A DNA stretch of 39,139 bases, from assembly GCA_945862505.1 (NCBI GenBank), contig CAMAYJ010000016.1:1-39139 (forward strand), read 5' to 3'. Source of the stretch: Bifidobacterium breve (GTDB taxonomy: Bacteria; Actinomycetota; Acidimicrobiia; Acidimicrobiales; Acidimicrobilacustridaceae). Made by a program: the position numbers and the translations under genes. Shown here piece by piece: positions 8,378-16,903 of the stretch. Position 1 is the stretch's first letter. The number at the start of each line of letters is the position of its first letter. Below the pieces are notes generated by a model. That model worked only from the letters and a program-made list of their open reading frames with translations, searched no databases and was not told the DNA's origin.

Positions 8378-8402
8378 TCGCTGATTCGATGCGAGTGCCC
8401 AT

Positions 8403-8408
8403 TAACCT
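8403..8408 (+). promoter_or_regulatory. TAACCT -10-like element before the M24 peptidase
   Basis: TAACCT fits TAnnnT and lies 7 nt before the second of three consecutive ATG codons (8413, 8416, 8419), the spacing expected for a leaderless transcript. This gives the peptidase its own start signal, separate from the glycosyltransferase pair. Confidence 0.35.
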
Positions 8409-8412
8409 AGGC

Positions 8413-9522
8413 ATGATGATGAATGATCGTCTTGAACGAGTCCGATCAAAAATGGCTGATCATGGGGTCGACGTTTGCCTGCTTTCCGTAGGGCCTGACC
8501 TTCCTTGGCTCACCGGTTACGAAGCGATGCCCCTCGAGCGGCTCACCATGCTCGTGGTGCCCGTCGATGGTGACGCCACACTGGTTGTCCCGTCTCTCGA
8601 AGTCGCTCGTGTCGTGCCTCGTGACGATCTCTTTGCCGTTCGCCCTTGGGGAGAAACCGACGACCCGATCGCGATTGTTTCTGGTCTTGTGGGTGCTGCT
8701 CAAACCGCTGCAATTGGCGAACGCACCTGGGCGCGCTTTCTGGTCGAACTCCAACACGCTCGTCCTGACCTTTCCTTCACCACAACCTCTTCGGTGATCG
8801 GGCCATTGCGTGCAGTGAAAGACGCAGCCGAAATTCTCGCTCTTCGAGCAGCGGCTGCCTCGGTCGATCAAATTGCCGGCCAACTGCAAGCGGGCGAGAT
8901 CCCGCTTATCGGTCGAACAGAAGCAGAAGTTTCGGCGGATCTCGGCCGACGAATTCTGGCCGACGGTCATCATCGGGTGAACTTCGCAATCGTTGCCGCG
9001 GGAGAGAACGCCGCAAGTCCACATCACGAACCAACATCTCGAGTGATCAGGCCGAACGAAGTTGTGCTGTGCGATTTTGGCGGAACCATGGCCGACGAAA
9101 ATGGAATCGGCTACTGCTCAGACATCACTCGCTGTGTCGTGACAGGCGAGCCAACTGCTCGGATGACTGAGGTGTATGAGATTCTTGAACGTGCCGAATC
9201 TGCCGGCAGACATGCGGGTGGTGCTGGTGTTGTCGCCGAAGCCGTCGACGCGGCGACACGTTCGATCATCGACGACGCCGGTTACGGCGAGTGGTTCATG
9301 CACCGAACCGGGCATGGAATTGGCGTCGAGGAGCACGAAGATCCCTACATCGTTCTCGGAAATGCTGCTCCGCTTGTCGTTGGGAATGCGTATTCCGTTG
9401 AGCCAGGGATCTACCTGCCCAACGAATTTGGATTCCGTCTTGAAGACATCATGGTGGTGACCGAATCAGGTGCAGAATCGATTACCAACGCCGAGCGGTC
9501 ATTGGTGTCTGTCGAGGCATGA
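8413..9522 (+). CDS. M24-family metallopeptidase (Xaa-Pro peptidase type)
   Basis: About 369 aa. The N-terminal half is a creatinase-like domain (MNDRLERVRSKM...LPWLTGYEAMPLERLTML), the C-terminal half a pita-bread peptidase fold with the five expected metal ligands: the two aspartates in CDFGGTMAD and CSDITRC, the histidine in HRTGHGIG, and the glutamates in SVEPGIYLP and FRLEDI. Such enzymes remove an N-terminal residue preceding proline and are cytoplasmic dimers with two metal ions. Start uncertain: in-frame GTG 8374 and ATG 8389 exist upstream, but the family begins close to MNDRLERVRS and the triple ATG at 8413-8421 follows a TAACCT element. Proline versus other specificity (PepP versus PepQ type) is not resolved. 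Confidence 0.88.
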   Translation: MMMNDRLERVRSKMADHGVDVCLLSVGPDLPWLTGYEAMPLERLTMLVVPVDGDATLVVPSLEVARVVPRDDLFAVRPWGETDDPIAIVSGLVGAAQTAAIGERTWARFLVELQHARPDLSFTTTSSVIGPLRAVKDAAEILALRAAAASVDQIAGQLQAGEIPLIGRTEAEVSADLGRRILADGHHRVNFAIVAAGENAASPHHEPTSRVIRPNEVVLCDFGGTMADENGIGYCSDITRCVVTGEPTARMTEVYEILERAESAGRHAGGAGVVAEAVDAATRSIIDDAGYGEWFMHRTGHGIGVEEHEDPYIVLGNAAPLVVGNAYSVEPGIYLPNEFGFRLEDIMVVTESGAESITNAERSLVSVEA

Positions 9523-9536
9523 CAGAGTGACAACTC

Positions 9537-10400
9537 ATGATTGATTTCGACGCCGCCTCACTCCTGCTTCAGTGGGCAGCTGGTGGGCTCCTCTTCCTCT
9601 GGGTTACAACGCGGCGCAGAGAAGTCTCTCTTGGTTACGGATGGCTTATGCGCGGGACATACCTGCTCATGGCAGGCGGCGCTGCATACATCGGAATCTT
9701 CGTGATCGAGCCGTTGGTTGTGCGCGATGTCGCTTCAGTGGGCGTAGTTCTCGCGTCGGGATACGCGCTGGCCTCGTCGATCATTCGCCGTAAAGCGGGG
9801 GTATCGGGGCAAGTCGCATTGGCCGAGAGCCGTACTGAGCGAGTCGCAGCGATGACCGGCATCGAACGAGAAGCCGCTGAAAAGGACGTAACTGTTCGTG
9901 AGTTCGATCCTCGTCTCGACCTGATCGCTCCGATCCTCGGGTTCGTAGGTGTCGTCGCCGCAGGTCTCGAAGCCGGCGGGCCTGCTTGGCTTGCGGTTTC
10001 ACGATTTGTCGTCGGCGCACTGTTCCTCGGGGCAGCAACCGATGCAATGTTGCTTGGTCACTGGTATCTCGTGCAGCCGGGTCTGGCTCGAGGCGCTCTA
10101 CTTGAGCTCGTTTACTGGACAGGTTGGCTCTGGGTTCCTGAAGTGGTCTTGTTGCTCGTTCCAACCGGAATGATCTCGGCAATCAACGGAACCATCGACG
10201 ACGGTTACAACGGTCTGCTCACTTGGTTCTGGGTGATGTGCGCGATCACCACCATTGGTCTGATTATCACGACACGCCTAGCGCTGAAAGAGCGTTCGTA
10301 TTCGGCGGTAATGGCGGCAACAGGGTTACTTTACTTAGCGATTCTCACAGCATTCGGGACCGACTTGGTTGCAAGGGCGTTGCTGTCCTCGGCGAACTAA
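9537..10400 (+). CDS. polytopic membrane protein of unknown function
   Basis: 287 aa with eight likely transmembrane helices (about 7-24, 40-60, 66-84, 128-145, 152-172, 188-209, 227-247, 257-277) and one charged cytoplasmic loop (85-125, rich in Arg and Glu). No signal peptide is cleavable by eye. A GHWYLVQP segment at about 174-181, at the end of helix 5, puts His, Trp and Tyr near the membrane face and is the only motif that looks functional. I do not recognise the family. It follows the peptidase after 14 nt and may be cotranscribed with it. Its stop lies 3 nt from the stop of the convergent metH gene. No regulatory signal of its own is visible. Confidence 0.75.
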   Translation: MIDFDAASLLLQWAAGGLLFLWVTTRRREVSLGYGWLMRGTYLLMAGGAAYIGIFVIEPLVVRDVASVGVVLASGYALASSIIRRKAGVSGQVALAESRTERVAAMTGIEREAAEKDVTVREFDPRLDLIAPILGFVGVVAAGLEAGGPAWLAVSRFVVGALFLGAATDAMLLGHWYLVQPGLARGALLELVYWTGWLWVPEVVLLLVPTGMISAINGTIDDGYNGLLTWFWVMCAITTIGLIITTRLALKERSYSAVMAATGLLYLAILTAFGTDLVARALLSSAN

Positions 10401-10403
10401 GCC

Positions 10404-13400
10404 TCAGCGGGCAACGAAATACTTGGCCTGCGGGTGGTGGCAAATCAGCGCTGACGTGGTTTGCTCAGGCTGGTATTGGAAGCCGGTGTCCTCGTTGACC
10501 TCAATGCCTATGCGTCCTGCGTCAAGAATCTGAGCAACTCGTTCATTGTCTTCGAGATCAGGGCATGCGGGGTAACCCCATGAATAGCGACCGCCGCGGT
10601 ATTGCTGGCGGAAGAGGCCTGCGAGCGATGGGCCGTCATCCTGGGCGAAGCCCCAGTCTTCGCGCATGCGGCGGTGCCAGTACTCAGCGAGTGCTTCAGC
10701 CATCTCGACGCCGAGGCCATGCACCAACAGGTACTCCTGATAGCGGTTCTCCTCGAAAAGTTTCGCGGCGACATCGCTCACTCGTTGGCCCATCGTGACG
10801 ATGTGAAATGCGGCGTAGTCGACATCGGCATCGGTTGATCGAAAGAAGTCGGCGATGCACATGAAAGGCGCTGCTTGCTGGCGCGGATAGTGGAAGCGAG
10901 TGAGTTCTTCCGACCGAGTCGCGTCGGTCCAGACCACCAGGTCGTCTCCGTCGCTGTTCACGGCGAAGTAGCCATAGACCACCTGCGGGATGAGCATGTC
11001 GGCGGCTTTTGCCTCAGCAAGTTGTGATCGCAGTGTTGGGCGAATGCGATTTTTGAACTCTTCGTCGGTTTCCGTGACGCCGTCATTGGTTTCGGGACGG
11101 AACTGCCACTGGTTTCGGAAGAGCGCGGTTTCATTGATGTAGGCAGCAATATCGTCGAGCGAAATTCCCTTGATGACTTTGGTCCCGAGGAATGGGGGAG
11201 TGAAGATTTCGTTATCGGTGGCAACGTCGGGTGATCGCAAGGGAAGGTCCTCGGCGGCCGCCACAACCTTTGTTCCGGAGCGTGCTGGGACCTTGCTTTC
11301 ACTCGGGACTCGACCCCAATCGAAATCGTCTGGTTCGTTGCCACGCTTGATGTCGCCGATTCGGTCCATGACCCGAAGGCCCTCAAACGCGTCCTTGCCG
11401 TAGAACAACCTCCCCTCATAAACCTCACGTAGATCGCGTTCGACGTAACTGCGCGTGAGAGCGGCGCCACCGAGGAGCACAGGGATGTTCGAGAGATTTC
11501 GAGCGTTCAATTCTTCGAGGTTGTCTCGCATGATGAGTGTGGACTTCACGAGAAGTCCACTCATACCAATCGCGTCGGCGTTTACCTCAACAGCTTTTTC
11601 GATCATCTCGGCAATTGAAATCTTGATGCCGAGGTTGACAACTTCATAGCCGTTGTTGGTGAGGATAATGTCGACAAGATTCTTGCCAATGTCGTGGACG
11701 TCGCCCTTCACGGTGGCGAGGACAATGCGACCTTTCCCGCCATCGTCGACTTTTTCCATGAACTTCTCAAGATGGGCAACCGAGGTCTTCATCGTCTCGG
11801 CCGATTGGAGAACGAAGGGAAGTTGCATCTCGCCGGTGGCAAAAAGCTCACCCACGACTTTCATTCCAGCGAGAAGAACGTCGTTAATGATGAAGAGCGG
11901 TTCCATGCCTTCGCTCATAGCGCGGTCGAGATCAACCTCGAGGTTTTCGCGCTCGCCGTCGATGATCCGTTGGCTCAAAATCTTTTCGATTGTCCAGTCA
12001 CTACGGTCTTCTCGGACAACGTCCGCGGCTTTTACGTCGGCGAAGATGTCGAGAAGTTTCTTGAGAGGGTCGTAGCCTTCGCTTCGACGGTCATAAATGA
12101 GATCGAGCGCTACCTCCCGCTGCTCATTGGGAATTTTGTTGAGCGGCATGATGCGGGCGGCGTGCACGATCGCTGAATCGAGCCCGGCTTTGATGCATTC
12201 GGCGAGAAACACTGAATTGAGTACATGTCGAGCTGCAGGTTTGAGACCAAAGGAAACGTTGGAAACGCCAAGTGTGGTGAAGACGCCAGGCAACTCGGCT
12301 TTGATGCGTCGAATTGCTTCAATCGTCGCGATTGCATCGCCGCGCAGGTCATCGTCGCCCGTAGAAAGCGGGAAGGTGAGCGCATCAAAAATAAGATCGC
12401 TGGGTTCCAGACCGTAGCGATTTACGGCGAGATCGTGAATGCGGTGGGCAATTCGCAACTTCCATTCGATGTCGCGTGCCTGACCTTCTTCATCGATGAG
12501 AAGACAGATCACCGCAGCGCCGTATTCGGCAGCGAGCTTCATAACCCGATCAAGGCGGCTGCCTTCGGTATCGCTGTCTTCGAGGTTGGCGGAGTTGAGT
12601 ATGGCGCGCCCACCAAGCCAAGAAAGTCCTGCCTCCAGAACCTCAGGTTCTGTTGAATCAAGCACGAGCGGAACGCTGGACTGTGTGGCGAGTAATTTCG
12701 CCAGCTCGTCCATGTCGTTGGCTCCATCGCGCCCGACGTAGTCGACGCAGACATCGAGAACGTGTGCACCCTCGCGGACCTGGTCCTTGGCCATCTGAAC
12801 GCAAGTATCGAGATCAGAATCGAGGAGTGCATCGCGGAACTTCTTGGAGCCGTTGGCATTCGTGCGCTCGCCGATGATCATGAACGAGGTGTCTTGTTCA
12901 AACGGCACGAGCGAATAGATCGAGGTCGCACCGGCCTCGTGCATAGGCTTGCGTGGGGCAGGAGTGAGATCGCGACAGCGTTCGACGACAGCGGCGAGAT
13001 GCTCGGGCGTTGTTCCGCAGCAGCCACCGACGATGTTCACCCCGAGTTCGGTGATAAATCGTTCATGGTGGTCGGCCAGACCTTCGGGGGAGAGGTCGTA
13101 ATGCATGTGTCCGTCAACGACACTGGGCAGACCAGCATTTGGAATGCATGAGATCGGCATGCGGGCGTGGGCGGCGAGATGGCGAAGGTGTTCGCCCATT
13201 TCGACCGGACCAGTCGCGCAGTTGATGCCAATGACATCGGGATGAAGCGGATCGATTGCGGCAAGAGCCGCTGCAATTTCGGTCCCTGGCAGCATGCGAC
13301 CGGTGAGTTCCATCGTGACCTGCACCTGAAGCGGGACTTCACGACCCTCTGCTCGCATCGCTCGGCGAGAGCCGTTCATGGCGGCCTTCACGGTAAGAAG

Positions 13401-13889
13401 GTCAAACATGGTTTCGATGATGAGGAGGTCGACACCACCTTCGATGAGCGCTCGCGCCTGCGCTTCGTAGTGGTCTCGAAGTTCGGCGTAGCGAATCTGA
13501 CCGAGTGAAGGGAAGCGAGTGCCTGGTCCGATGGAGCCGGCGACCCAGCGGGGTTGGTCGGGTGTTGAAAAGTCATTTGCGACGCCTCGGGCAAGGCGGG
13601 CAGCCACAACGTTCAACTCGTGAACACGATCGGCAAGGTCGTATTCGCCCAGCGGGATAGCGAACGCACCGAACGTATCTGTCTCGATGACATCGCAACC
13701 CACTTCGAGATAGCGAGCGTGGACGTCAGCGATTATGTCTGGTCGGGTGACCACGAGTAGTTCGTTGCAACCCTCGAGATCAGGTCCGCCAAAGTCCTCT
13801 TCGGTCACGCCACTGGTCTGAATGCAGGTACCCATGCCGCCGTCGAAGATGACGACTCGGTCATGGATTGCCTCAAGGAATGTTCTCAT
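10404..13889 (-). CDS. metH: cobalamin-dependent methionine synthase
   Basis: 1161 aa, full length. It transfers methyl from methyl-tetrahydrofolate through cobalamin to homocysteine. Order: homocysteine-binding barrel with zinc cysteines (Cys224 in GINCATG; Cys290-Cys291 in GGCCGTTPEH), pterin-binding barrel (from IIGERTNANG), cobalamin-binding cap and Rossmann domain with the axial-ligand motif GDVHDIGKN (His732), and a C-terminal AdoMet-dependent reactivation domain (RPTLRSQL..., GYPACPDLEDN, ending LICHHPQAKYF). The start at ATG 13887-13889 follows GGAG at normal spacing; a longer frame reaching 13961 adds 24 residues without family support. It is divergent from a cobalamin adenosyltransferase gene, so both B12-related genes share the 177-nt region 13890-14066. 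Confidence 0.96.
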   Translation of the reverse strand: MRTFLEAIHDRVVIFDGGMGTCIQTSGVTEEDFGGPDLEGCNELLVVTRPDIIADVHARYLEVGCDVIETDTFGAFAIPLGEYDLADRVHELNVVAARLARGVANDFSTPDQPRWVAGSIGPGTRFPSLGQIRYAELRDHYEAQARALIEGGVDLLIIETMFDLLTVKAAMNGSRRAMRAEGREVPLQVQVTMELTGRMLPGTEIAAALAAIDPLHPDVIGINCATGPVEMGEHLRHLAAHARMPISCIPNAGLPSVVDGHMHYDLSPEGLADHHERFITELGVNIVGGCCGTTPEHLAAVVERCRDLTPAPRKPMHEAGATSIYSLVPFEQDTSFMIIGERTNANGSKKFRDALLDSDLDTCVQMAKDQVREGAHVLDVCVDYVGRDGANDMDELAKLLATQSSVPLVLDSTEPEVLEAGLSWLGGRAILNSANLEDSDTEGSRLDRVMKLAAEYGAAVICLLIDEEGQARDIEWKLRIAHRIHDLAVNRYGLEPSDLIFDALTFPLSTGDDDLRGDAIATIEAIRRIKAELPGVFTTLGVSNVSFGLKPAARHVLNSVFLAECIKAGLDSAIVHAARIMPLNKIPNEQREVALDLIYDRRSEGYDPLKKLLDIFADVKAADVVREDRSDWTIEKILSQRIIDGERENLEVDLDRAMSEGMEPLFIINDVLLAGMKVVGELFATGEMQLPFVLQSAETMKTSVAHLEKFMEKVDDGGKGRIVLATVKGDVHDIGKNLVDIILTNNGYEVVNLGIKISIAEMIEKAVEVNADAIGMSGLLVKSTLIMRDNLEELNARNLSNIPVLLGGAALTRSYVERDLREVYEGRLFYGKDAFEGLRVMDRIGDIKRGNEPDDFDWGRVPSESKVPARSGTKVVAAAEDLPLRSPDVATDNEIFTPPFLGTKVIKGISLDDIAAYINETALFRNQWQFRPETNDGVTETDEEFKNRIRPTLRSQLAEAKAADMLIPQVVYGYFAVNSDGDDLVVWTDATRSEELTRFHYPRQQAAPFMCIADFFRSTDADVDYAAFHIVTMGQRVSDVAAKLFEENRYQEYLLVHGLGVEMAEALAEYWHRRMREDWGFAQDDGPSLAGLFRQQYRGGRYSWGYPACPDLEDNERVAQILDAGRIGIEVNEDTGFQYQPEQTTSALICHHPQAKYFVAR

Positions 13890-14066
13890 CGTGGATCTCC
13901 TGAAGATGGTTTGGCGCGGAACGAGGATCGGTTGTGATCTCGCCGCAAGCCGGGGCATCACGCCCTACCCATCAGGTCAGCTTCGACTCTCACACGGTAG
14001 CAGAGCGCGGTTGGGATCAGACGCTGGAGGCGGGTTCGCTGCTTCGCTGCCTCTAGGCTCTCTGTC
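13890..14066. promoter_or_regulatory. divergent control region between metH and the cobalamin adenosyltransferase gene
   Basis: This 177-nt region must hold both promoters. On the plus strand TAGGCT (14054-14059) is 7 nt from GTG 14067, a leaderless arrangement. On the minus strand TACCGT (about 13997-14002) could be a -10 for metH, leaving a leader of roughly 100 nt that contains a GGGC-GTGAT-GCCC hairpin and a pairable GTGAT/ATCAC. The leader has no B12 box and lacks the conserved core of known SAM riboswitches, so no riboswitch is called. Confidence 0.4.
14054..14059 (+). promoter_or_regulatory. TAGGCT -10-like element, leaderless start for the adenosyltransferase
   Basis: TAGGCT matches TAnnnT and ends exactly 7 nt before the GTG start at 14067. 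No Shine-Dalgarno sequence precedes the GTG, which agrees with a leaderless transcript. Confidence 0.5.
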
Positions 14067-14603
14067 GTGAAGATCTATACGCGCAAAGGTGATGACGGCA
14101 CAACTGGACTGCTCTATGGCGGTCGTGTCGCAAAAGATTCAGCGGCGCCGACTGCCTACGGGACGGTCGACGAGTTGCAATCGTTTCTCGGACTTGCTCG
14201 TGCGGAAGCCGACGCCGAATTGGGCGACTTGTTGGTGCACCTTGAACGCGACCTCTGGGTTTTGATGGGCGAACTCGCCGCTGACCCCGGTAGTCGCGAC
14301 AAGTTGACGGCAGGGGCAACGCTCGTGACCGACGACATGGTCACCCATCTTGAAGAGTTGATCGACAGCACAAGTGCGAAGTTCGAACCACCGACTGAGT
14401 TTGTCGTGCCGGGTCAAAATCGAATCGGTGCGCTTCTCGACGTCGCACGAACAGTTGCTCGTCGCGCCGAGCGCGACAGTCTTGCTGCGGCTGGTCCCGG
14501 AAGCGCAGTCGTTCCCTATCTCAACCGCTTGTCGGATCTGCTCTGGACCCTTGCCCGCTGGCAAGAAGGAACGTCGTTGCCAACGCGGTCCGTGAAGCCG
14601 TAA
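14067..14603 (+). CDS. pduO: cob(I)alamin adenosyltransferase, PduO type
   Basis: 178 aa, GTG start. The enzyme uses ATP to adenosylate cob(I)alamin, giving coenzyme B12. The N-terminal KIYTRKGDDGTTGLLYGG is the ATP-binding signature of the PduO family, followed by YGTVDELQSFLG; near the C terminus VARTVARRAERD provides the conserved Arg/Glu pair of the helical bundle, then NRLSDLLWTLAR. Length matches single-domain family members. The frame starts at the family's usual N terminus. It is divergent from metH, which consumes methylcobalamin; the two sit on either side of a shared control region, which suggests linked response to cobalamin supply, although that is inference. pepA follows after 39 nt. 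Confidence 0.93.
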   Translation: MKIYTRKGDDGTTGLLYGGRVAKDSAAPTAYGTVDELQSFLGLARAEADAELGDLLVHLERDLWVLMGELAADPGSRDKLTAGATLVTDDMVTHLEELIDSTSAKFEPPTEFVVPGQNRIGALLDVARTVARRAERDSLAAAGPGSAVVPYLNRLSDLLWTLARWQEGTSLPTRSVKP

Positions 14604-14642
14604 CAATCGTTCCGTTCTCCTGAACCCAACAAAGAGGTCCTC

Positions 14643-16115
14643 GTGGCTCTGAAGATTTCGCCTGCCCGTTCCGTCCCTGCGACTGTCGATGCTGTCGTCG
14701 TCGCCGTTGCCTCTGACAAGTGTTCCGATCGGGCATTGAAGGCACGTGGACTGCCGATTGCGGCGTTACACACGCAAGGCTTTACCGGCGCAGCCGATCA
14801 GACGGCATTTGTTGTTGACGCCAACGGTCGTTCAATCATCGTTATCGGCGTTGGGCCATCGAAGTCTGTCGATGACAACCGGCTACGTCGCTTTGGTGCA
14901 CAAGCTGTGCGCGCCGGATCTCGCTCCAAGCGAATCGCTGTCGACGCGAGCGACCTGCTTAACGATGGAACGGCAGTAGAGCGCACGACGGCGTTGCGGG
15001 CATTGGCCGAGGGCCTCGTACTCGGCTCGTATCGCTTTACCGAATACCGATCTGATCCCAAACCCGTTGCCATAACAACGGTCACCGTCGCCGGGATCAG
15101 CGGCAAAGCTTCAACCGACGCATTTACCAAAGGTCTGAAAATTGGTGAAGCCCAGAACTTTGCTCGAGATCTGGTGAACCGACCAGGTGGCGATCTGACG
15201 CCCGACGCGCTTGCACAAGAAGCCGTCAAACTCGCTCGTCGCGAGCGGTTCACCATCGAAGTGCTCAACCTCGCGCAAATCCGTCGGCAGAAACTCGGTG
15301 GACTTCTCGGAGTGAATCGCGGTTCCACGCTTGAACCGCGATTTGTGAAGATCACCTATACGCCCCGTTCGCCAAAGGGCACGCTCGCGTTGGTCGGAAA
15401 AGGAATCACCTTTGATTCCGGTGGTCTGTCCATCAAGACCGGCGAAGGCATGATGACCATGAAGATGGACATGGGTGGCGCGGCAGCGGTGTTGGGCTGC
15501 TTCGCTGCTCTCAGGGCGGTTGCCCCGAAGTGCAAGGTCGTTGGCTATCTGCCCATGACCGACAACATGAGCGATGGCGATGCAACTCGTCCCGGCGATG
15601 TGCTGACCATTCGCAACGGCACGACCGTAGAAGTCCTCAACACCGATGCCGAAGGTCGCCTCGTTCTTGCTGACGCGCTCTCGTTGGCAACCGAAGATGC
15701 CCCAGATGCGATTGTCGATCTCGCAACGTTGACTGGTGCTGTTGAGGTTGCTCTTGGCGGTCGAATCGCTGCGGTGATGTCAAATAGCGATGCGTGGCTT
15801 GAAGACGTTGAGGATGCTGCCGAATCGGCAGGCGAACGTATGTGGCCGCTTCCACTGCCCACCGATTATCGAGCATTTCTCGATTCCGATGTTGCTGATC
15901 TGCGCAACATCTCTCGGTCACGGGGCGGCGGCACAATCACCGCGGGGCTCTTTCTCCAAGAGTTCGTTGGCGAGGGCATCCCCTGGGCGCATATCGATAT
16001 TGCCGGAACGGCGTGGTCTGAAACTGACGACGCCGAAACCACAAAGGGCGGCACCGGCTATGGCGTGCGTACGCTCCTTGAACTCGCACGAACGTTCACG
16101 CCACGCCGTCGCTGA
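14643..16115 (+). CDS. pepA: leucyl aminopeptidase (M17)
   Basis: 490 aa. A cytosolic two-metal aminopeptidase that releases N-terminal residues. The catalytic C-terminal domain has VGKGITFDSGGLSIK (Lys253, Asp258 and the catalytic Lys265), MKMDMGGAA, and the family signature NTDAEGRL (333-340). The N-terminal domain (1-160) is a normal macro-like fold for M17. GTG start at 14643 is preceded by AGAGG at good spacing. An M17 gene also lies beside the dlaT/lipB/lipA cluster of M. tuberculosis (pepB), so this is part of an old neighbourhood. Its last 20 nt overlap the end of a convergent unknown gene (16096-16115). Confidence 0.95.
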   Translation: MALKISPARSVPATVDAVVVAVASDKCSDRALKARGLPIAALHTQGFTGAADQTAFVVDANGRSIIVIGVGPSKSVDDNRLRRFGAQAVRAGSRSKRIAVDASDLLNDGTAVERTTALRALAEGLVLGSYRFTEYRSDPKPVAITTVTVAGISGKASTDAFTKGLKIGEAQNFARDLVNRPGGDLTPDALAQEAVKLARRERFTIEVLNLAQIRRQKLGGLLGVNRGSTLEPRFVKITYTPRSPKGTLALVGKGITFDSGGLSIKTGEGMMTMKMDMGGAAAVLGCFAALRAVAPKCKVVGYLPMTDNMSDGDATRPGDVLTIRNGTTVEVLNTDAEGRLVLADALSLATEDAPDAIVDLATLTGAVEVALGGRIAAVMSNSDAWLEDVEDAAESAGERMWPLPLPTDYRAFLDSDVADLRNISRSRGGGTITAGLFLQEFVGEGIPWAHIDIAGTAWSETDDAETTKGGTGYGVRTLLELARTFTPRRR

Positions 16116-16749
16116 TTCCCTGCCGTTTTAGCGTCGCGGTGGGCGCCTCGGCCTGTGGGGCTCGAGCAAGTGCCCATCGAACTGCATCGTGAGCGACAGC
16201 TGGATGGAAGCGCCAACGATGCAGCTGACGCTCGATGGTGATGTTGTCTTCGCCGAGTTGGATCATTGAAAGCGCGAGTGAACGAGCACGTGTCTGCATC
16301 TGTTCGAACGATGGCGATGTGCGGGGCTGACGTAGCCATACGTCGTGGCGAGCCTGAAGCGACTGGGGGAGTCGTTCGGTTTGTGCGCGAGTGAGCGGGG
16401 CAAGGCGACGACGAACCATGAGCGAGGTCGGCCCATGCATGCGAGCAGCGCCAAAGCGACAGCACCGTTCAAAGGTACGCAAGAGCGGAGCATTACGACC
16501 TCCGCGCATGCCGACGCCCAACGATTGGGCGGTATCGATGAGGTCGAGTTCGAAGCCCTCGGGGTTTCGGTCGAGTCCGTCGGCGAGACGGCGCAGAAGC
16601 CATACCGAAGATGGACCAAGAATCGGCAACCAGAACGTTTCAACATAGGCAGAGCGCGGGTCGTGACCAAGCTGGTCGATGACCGGGTCACACCACGACT
16701 CGACGGCAAAGATGGTGGTTGGCTCAATGGGATCAGCGATGAGGGTCAC
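16096..16749 (-). CDS. conserved-looking protein of unknown function
   Basis: 217 aa from GTG 16747-16749, with GGAGGA 3-4 nt upstream, a strong ribosome binding site. No membrane helix or signal peptide. The first part (about 25-85) is orderly and well packed, with DPVIDQLGHDPRSAYVETFWLPILGPSSVWLLRRLADGL, then a basic middle rich in Arg (CCRFGAARMHG, MVRRRLAPL, ERLPQSLQARH) and a short Ala-rich end. Proteins of this look occur in actinobacteria without a named function; I do not assign one. An Arg-rich, helical product could bind nucleic acid, but nothing proves it. The 3' end overlaps pepA by 20 nt. It diverges from the sirtuin gene across a region holding a perfect inverted repeat. Confidence 0.72.
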   Translation of the reverse strand: MTLIADPIEPTTIFAVESWCDPVIDQLGHDPRSAYVETFWLPILGPSSVWLLRRLADGLDRNPEGFELDLIDTAQSLGVGMRGGRNAPLLRTFERCCRFGAARMHGPTSLMVRRRLAPLTRAQTERLPQSLQARHDVWLRQPRTSPSFEQMQTRARSLALSMIQLGEDNITIERQLHRWRFHPAVAHDAVRWALARAPQAEAPTATLKRQGISDGVA

Positions 16750-16774
16750 TCGTCCTCCTGAAGACGTCAGCGTC

Positions 16775-16794
16775 CATCACGACCTTTCGTGATG
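16775..16794. promoter_or_regulatory. perfect 8-bp inverted repeat between divergent genes
   Basis: CATCACGA and TCGTGATG are separated by 4 nt (CCTT). The site lies 26 nt upstream of the minus-strand gene start and about 110 nt before the sirtuin start, a position suited to an operator acting on either gene. It could also fold as an RNA hairpin. Confidence 0.45.
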
Positions 16795-16903
16795 TTTCGG
16801 TGACTTTCGTCCTGCGAAGGTTCGCGGTCAACAGGCCATGAGAACCGTTTTTAAGGGCGGTCGCCTCCTGTGCATCAGCGTTGTCTTCGGCCACAATGAG
16901 GAA

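Noticed and set aside
8446-9027. Minus-strand open frame of 193 codons in the M24 peptidase gene
   Set aside because: The plus strand encodes a complete metallopeptidase with all metal ligands; the antisense frame is a shadow.
13890-13961. 24-residue N-terminal extension of MetH
   Set aside because: The family starts at the MRTFLEAI position, which is preceded by a GGAG ribosome binding site.
13890-14066. SAM or cobalamin riboswitch before metH
   Set aside because: A CCCCGGCTTGC stretch recalls actinobacterial SAM riboswitches, but the GGCAACC core and flanking stems are missing, and no B12 box is present.
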